Shown in pieces: positions 5,178 to 5,224 of a stretch of 5,224 nucleotides of DNA. The stretch spans positions 1 through 5,224 of the forward strand of contig VFKY01000147.1 in assembly GCA_009885275.1 (NCBI GenBank), written 5' to 3'. The notes below the pieces were generated by a model. The model saw only the letters and a list, made by a program, of their open reading frames with translations, did no database searches and had not been told where the DNA came from. A program made the position numbers and the translations under genes. Source of the DNA: Verrucomicrobiota bacterium (lineage in GTDB: Bacteria; Verrucomicrobiota; Verrucomicrobiia; Verrucomicrobiales; Verrucomicrobiaceae). Every line of letters starts with the position of its first letter. Within the stretch, counting starts at the first letter, position 1.

Positions 5178-5224
5178 TTATTTTTTCGTGGGTTGCCATG
5201 GGTCGAGCTTCTCTTCTTCGGCTA
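5178..5224 (-). CDS. Probable C-terminal fragment of a gene entering from the right edge
   Basis: One minus-strand frame from the window edge reads AEEEKLDPWQPTKK and then TAA at 5180-5178. The mix of acidic and basic residues with DPWQP looks like a genuine hydrophilic protein tail. The other two frames read arginine- and serine-rich sequence. Only 14 residues are visible, so no function can be assigned. If real, this gene would lie upstream of the 119-residue gene in the same direction, about 100 bases away. Confidence 0.4.
   Translation of the reverse strand, partial: AEEEKLDPWQPTKK

Noticed and set aside
5074..5199. Minus-strand frame from ATG 5199 (MATHEKITG...) whose TAA overlaps ATG 5074
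   Set aside because: The overlap is neat, but the product is arginine/serine/proline-rich at its end and lacks a plausible start signal; a competing frame gives a better protein tail ending at 5178.

Overview
The window carries genes of a Gram-negative bacterium: it encodes a Kdo transferase (WaaA) for lipopolysaccharide and a lipoprotein with a clear lipobox. Gene content, moderate GC and the style of the rhomboid C-terminal tail are compatible with Verrucomicrobiota (Opitutae-like). That placement is inference; no sequence search was possible.

Layout, left to right. Bases 1-288 hold no convincing gene. They contain nested inverted repeats (4-78), an AT-rich hairpin (89-109) and, just before the first gene, a candidate promoter (247-276). 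A tight plus-strand operon follows. It comprises a rhomboid intramembrane protease (289-1254), rsmD, the 16S rRNA m2G966 methyltransferase (1254-1925, overlapping the rhomboid stop as TAATG), and waaA/kdtA (about 1837-3168). The 3' end of rsmD overlaps the start of waaA unusually far. Three consecutive stop codons in the third frame, at 1817-1825, suggest that rsmD once ended there and that a one-base frameshift, or a sequencing error, extended it. Next come tRNA-Glu(UUC) at 3203-3277, a sugar-type ABC-transporter substrate-binding lipoprotein at 3393-4457 with no permease or ATPase beside it, and tRNA-Arg(ACG) at 4536-4612.

The right end is on the minus strand. It has a 119-residue cytoplasmic protein of unknown function (4715-5074), possibly preceded by an overlapping 26-codon ORF (5061-5141), and a probable C-terminal fragment of another gene running off the edge (5178-5224).

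Most of the window is ordinary chromosomal housekeeping: membrane proteolysis, ribosome modification, LPS core synthesis, tRNAs and solute binding. I found no CRISPR array, insertion sequence, toxin-antitoxin pair or recognisable defence system, and no strong case for a new system. The items most worth a second look are the rsmD/waaA junction, the near-leaderless rhomboid start, the folded region at the left edge, and the small minus-strand genes at the right edge.
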